Positions 62,064 to 64,000 of a stretch of DNA of 64,000 bases are shown here, in pieces. Position 1 is the stretch's first letter, and every line of letters begins with the position of its first letter. The notes beneath the pieces were generated by a model, which was given only the letters and a program-made list of their open reading frames with translations, did not search any database and was not told the origin of the DNA. Origin of the DNA: Chitinophagaceae bacterium (GTDB lineage: Bacteria; Bacteroidota; Bacteroidia; Chitinophagales; Chitinophagaceae); contig JADKAJ010000002.1 in NCBI GenBank assembly GCA_016719165.1, positions 186,001-250,000 on the forward strand, written 5' to 3'. Both the position numbers and the translations under genes were made by a program.

Positions 62064-62792
62064 TTAATCAGCCTTTAACAGTTCATCAACACGCTGAAAC
62101 TGATAGCCTTTTGCTTGCAGGTGTTTTATCAATTGCGGCAAACGTTTATAAAATTTATCCGTTCGTTTGGGATCGGTTCCGATGTGAGATAAAAGAATAA
62201 ATCCGTTGAGTCCGCCCGGTCTTGCCTGCTCATATTTAATAATAGACTGGTATATATCCTCACTGCTCCGGTAATTCTTATCGGCCGGCGTAGTGTAGTC
62301 GGCATGACTAAGGGTACCGGGAGTAAAATTTATCAGCTGAAAGTCCATTTTCTTAGTCCATACCGCGATGCTGTCATTATACCATTCATACGGTGGCAAA
62401 AAGAAGGGAGCATTTTCTTCCCGGATCCCAAAACGACTCATCATACTGTAATTTCTCTGCAGGTCTTTGGTGAATTGTGCTTCTGTTACCAGTAAACTGT
62501 CCCGTTTACCCCAATCACAATACAATAAATGTTTATCTGAATGCGGGGCAATGTAGTGCCTGTTATTTTTCAGCTCAACGATAATTTTTGTAAAAGCAGG
62601 ATTACGGAAAAAATCACCGGTAAAAAAGAAGGAAGCTTTTATCTTTTCCTGTTGTAATGTGCGTACAATAAAATCACCACCGTCTGCAAACTCATGCCCG
62701 GTAAAAACAAGGGCTATTTTTTTCTTTGTACTATCTCCTCTAATGATAGCCCCATGACTATATTGTGAGCCTCCTGCACCGGAGGCTGCTAC
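62064..62792 (-). CDS. Polysaccharide-deacetylase domain, -1 frame continuation of the GH9 gene
   Basis: This frame encodes a CE4-like domain without its own start codon. It reads ALVFTGHEFADGG (variant of the NodB first motif), ASFFFTGDFFRNPAF, APHSDKHLLYCDW (metal-binding His-x3-His), FFLPPYEWYN and GFILLSHIGTDPKRTDKFY. No ATG, GTG or TTG precedes the domain in frame back to the upstream stop near 62874. The GTA at 62792-62790 is the codon that would be read after a -1 shift at the end of the GH9 frame. It is therefore annotated as the second half of a frameshifted or fused product. A TTG at 62525 would give only a truncated domain. Confidence 0.65.
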   Translation of the reverse strand, partial: VAASGAGGSQYSHGAIIRGDSTKKKIALVFTGHEFADGGDFIVRTLQQEKIKASFFFTGDFFRNPAFTKIIVELKNNRHYIAPHSDKHLLYCDWGKRDSLLVTEAQFTKDLQRNYSMMSRFGIREENAPFFLPPYEWYNDSIAVWTKKMDFQLINFTPGTLSHADYTTPADKNYRSSEDIYQSIIKYEQARPGGLNGFILLSHIGTDPKRTDKFYKRLPQLIKHLQAKGYQFQRVDELLKAD

Positions 62793-62798
62793 TTTTTT
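62768..62798 (-). promoter_or_regulatory. Candidate programmed -1 frameshift site (slippery heptamer plus hairpin)
   Basis: On the minus strand A AAA AAG (62798-62792) is in the GH9 zero frame. The stop TAG follows at once. After a 4-base spacer comes a perfect 7-bp hairpin, AGCCTCC (62787-62781) with GGAGGCT (62774-62768), with a 6-base loop. The order matches the E. coli dnaX signal. A -1 slip continues into the deacetylase frame. Confidence 0.5.
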
Positions 62799-64000
62799 GG
62801 CTTGCTTCCTGCCTCCTTCGCAGCAAGCAAATAGATCAACGATGCCGTTCCATCCATAGTAGGCTCGTTGGTGCTATAATCTCCATAGTCATCATGATAT
62901 ACGGCGAGGTCACTTTGAAATTCAGCATATTCATCGGGCTGATAGAGTGTAATACCAATAAGCCCTTTGTATATGCTGGTGTAAACCGGCCCGTCAATCA
63001 GCCCACCATCTATCGGGTAGTTTTTGATATGTGTAAATGCAGAATGCGGATCAACAGGAGTATCACCCCATGAGGGCAACCCATACACCATGGATGTGCC
63101 CCAGGGATTGCAACCAAAGAGCCAATCAAAATTGGCTTGTTCTAATTCGGAGAAAGTTTTATCAGCAGTTAATTCCCGGTACCAATAACATTGAATTGCA
63201 AAGGAAGTGGTGAGATTATTACTGCACCAGATGAAAGGAATACCGCGGTAAAAAGCATTTGATTTGGCTTTGTTCCAAACCCGTTGAATGCCTTCTTTGT
63301 AATAACCAATGACAGTATCTCTCTGTTTTCCCTGTAATTGTTTGGCCAGCTCATAATGTCCAAGATTAATAAAGGGATACCATTGGTAATGTTTAGCTGT
63401 ATCTGCACCAAGCCAGGGGGTGATCGGTTCAGCATTTGCATAGTCCATCAATGTTTTCTTAATAATTTCCTTGTGGACAGGCATGTTATCTTTCGAAAGC
63501 ACATATGCATTTGCAAGTTCCATATCATCAATCCAATTGTCCTCAGCATATATATACGGCGATTTAACGGACGCAGTCTGCGTCACCCCAGGTACTTTAT
63601 TTGCAAAAGCAAAAGCAGAAAAAGTTTTTTGTAAAAGCAGGTTACTGTATTCAATATTTGTTTTTTCAAATGTTTTTGATCCTAATGCAAACGCACTGGC
63701 AAACTTCCCCGCCGTAGAACTTGTCCCCGTTGTATTATTCATAAACCTGCCCCGCTGCTGCGGTTCACCACTTACAAAATAAACCGGCCGCTCAAACCCT
63801 TTGCCATAAAAAGTATCCTGCCCGGGTATCCGCATTCCCATATGGTCCCGGTCATCTGCTATCTGGTTGAACATCCAGTCGGGCCTTGGGTGCATTTTCA
63901 ATAACCAGTCCAGTCCCCATTTGGCTTCATCCAGTACATCAGCCATTCCATTTTTTCCATCCAGGCCGTTTGCTTGTTTCTCATCGGTAAACACTTTAGG
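62789..64000 (-). CDS. Glycoside hydrolase family 9 protein (cellulase), N-terminus outside window
   Basis: About 403 codons of a GH9 (alpha/alpha)6-barrel endoglucanase, open to the window edge; the GTG at 63994 is internal. Visible marks are ADVLDEAKWGLDWLLKMHP, the SAFTH loop (His and Asp side of the site) in DPHSAFTHIKNYP, and the catalytic-acid segment DYSTNEPTMDGTASLIYLL with Glu. The signal peptide and the nucleophile-side Asp pair lie upstream of the window. The zero frame stops at TAG (62791-62789), directly after an A AAA AAG heptamer. A polysaccharide-deacetylase domain follows in the -1 frame. Confidence 0.85.
   Translation of the reverse strand, partial: PKVFTDEKQANGLDGKNGMADVLDEAKWGLDWLLKMHPRPDWMFNQIADDRDHMGMRIPGQDTFYGKGFERPVYFVSGEPQQRGRFMNNTTGTSSTAGKFASAFALGSKTFEKTNIEYSNLLLQKTFSAFAFANKVPGVTQTASVKSPYIYAEDNWIDDMELANAYVLSKDNMPVHKEIIKKTLMDYANAEPITPWLGADTAKHYQWYPFINLGHYELAKQLQGKQRDTVIGYYKEGIQRVWNKAKSNAFYRGIPFIWCSNNLTTSFAIQCYWYRELTADKTFSELEQANFDWLFGCNPWGTSMVYGLPSWGDTPVDPHSAFTHIKNYPIDGGLIDGPVYTSIYKGLIGITLYQPDEYAEFQSDLAVYHDDYGDYSTNEPTMDGTASLIYLLAAKEAGSKPKK

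Noticed and set aside
62525..62527. TTG at 62525 as the real start of the deacetylase
   Set aside because: The frame is open well upstream and encodes the essential first half of the domain (LVFTGHEFADGG and ASFFFTGDF), so a start here would remove it.

Overview
The window comes from a member of the Bacteroidota, most likely family Chitinophagaceae or a close relative. The support is gliding and type IX secretion genes (gldH, gldC, a PorG-like protein, a protein with a C-terminal T9SS sorting domain), the Bacteroidota -7 promoter motif TAnnTTTG ahead of many genes, a fatty-acid hydroxylase of the sphingolipid type, a short phosphatidylserine decarboxylase, a SdpR/SdpI pair and a GH9 cellulase. 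No rRNA, tRNA, CRISPR array, transposase or integrase gene was seen.

Region 1-38.8 kb is ordinary chromosome. It holds a lipid A acyltransferase (lpxD), yicC, gldH, a histidine kinase/response regulator pair, batD, and a phospholipid/protease operon (CPBP protease, cdsA, a porin-like protein, psd). Next come dusB, an aldehyde dehydrogenase/glutathione peroxidase operon, tadA, sod and the rpmH-rnpA-yidD block. A conserved envelope cluster follows on the minus strand: alpha/beta hydrolase, CBS protein, Omp85-like protein, nadK, porG-like, DUF2541-like, uppS, bamA, two ompH/skp copies and murI. The block closes with cvpA, yqeY, gldC, a glycosyltransferase, a T9SS cargo protein, a DUF4290 protein, murA (with Asp at the fosfomycin-target Cys position), an APC permease and a GNAT acetyltransferase.

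Region 38.9-44.9 kb is a visibly AT-rich accessory island of cassette-like units separated by related non-coding spacers. It carries (i) a 641-aa protein with a PIN-like nuclease core and C-terminal membrane helices; (ii) a compact RiPP locus with a three-repeat graspetide precursor, an overlapping ATP-grasp ligase of the MvdC/MvdD type and a membrane protein; (iii) a secreted protein of unknown function; and (iv) a small protein with a HEPN-like R-x4-H motif. The graspetide locus is the strongest candidate for an undescribed system.

Region 44.9-64 kb returns to core genes: a hydroxylaminobenzene mutase-like protein, gmk (disrupted by one extra G), a CNNM/HlyC-type transporter, tatC, rpiB, an M28 peptidase, a deoxyhypusine-synthase-like enzyme, two PepSY-like secreted proteins, sdpR/sdpI, an ACP phosphodiesterase that seems to start at ATC, two DUF2911 proteins, asnB, a cystathionine gamma-synthase, a TIGR02757 protein and a fatty-acid hydroxylase. 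Two short inverted-repeat elements resembling MITEs lie between genes. At the right edge a GH9 cellulase ends at a dnaX-like A AAA AAG slippery site with stop codon and hairpin. The -1 frame then encodes a polysaccharide-deacetylase domain that has no start codon of its own, so either programmed frameshifting or a homopolymer error joins the two.
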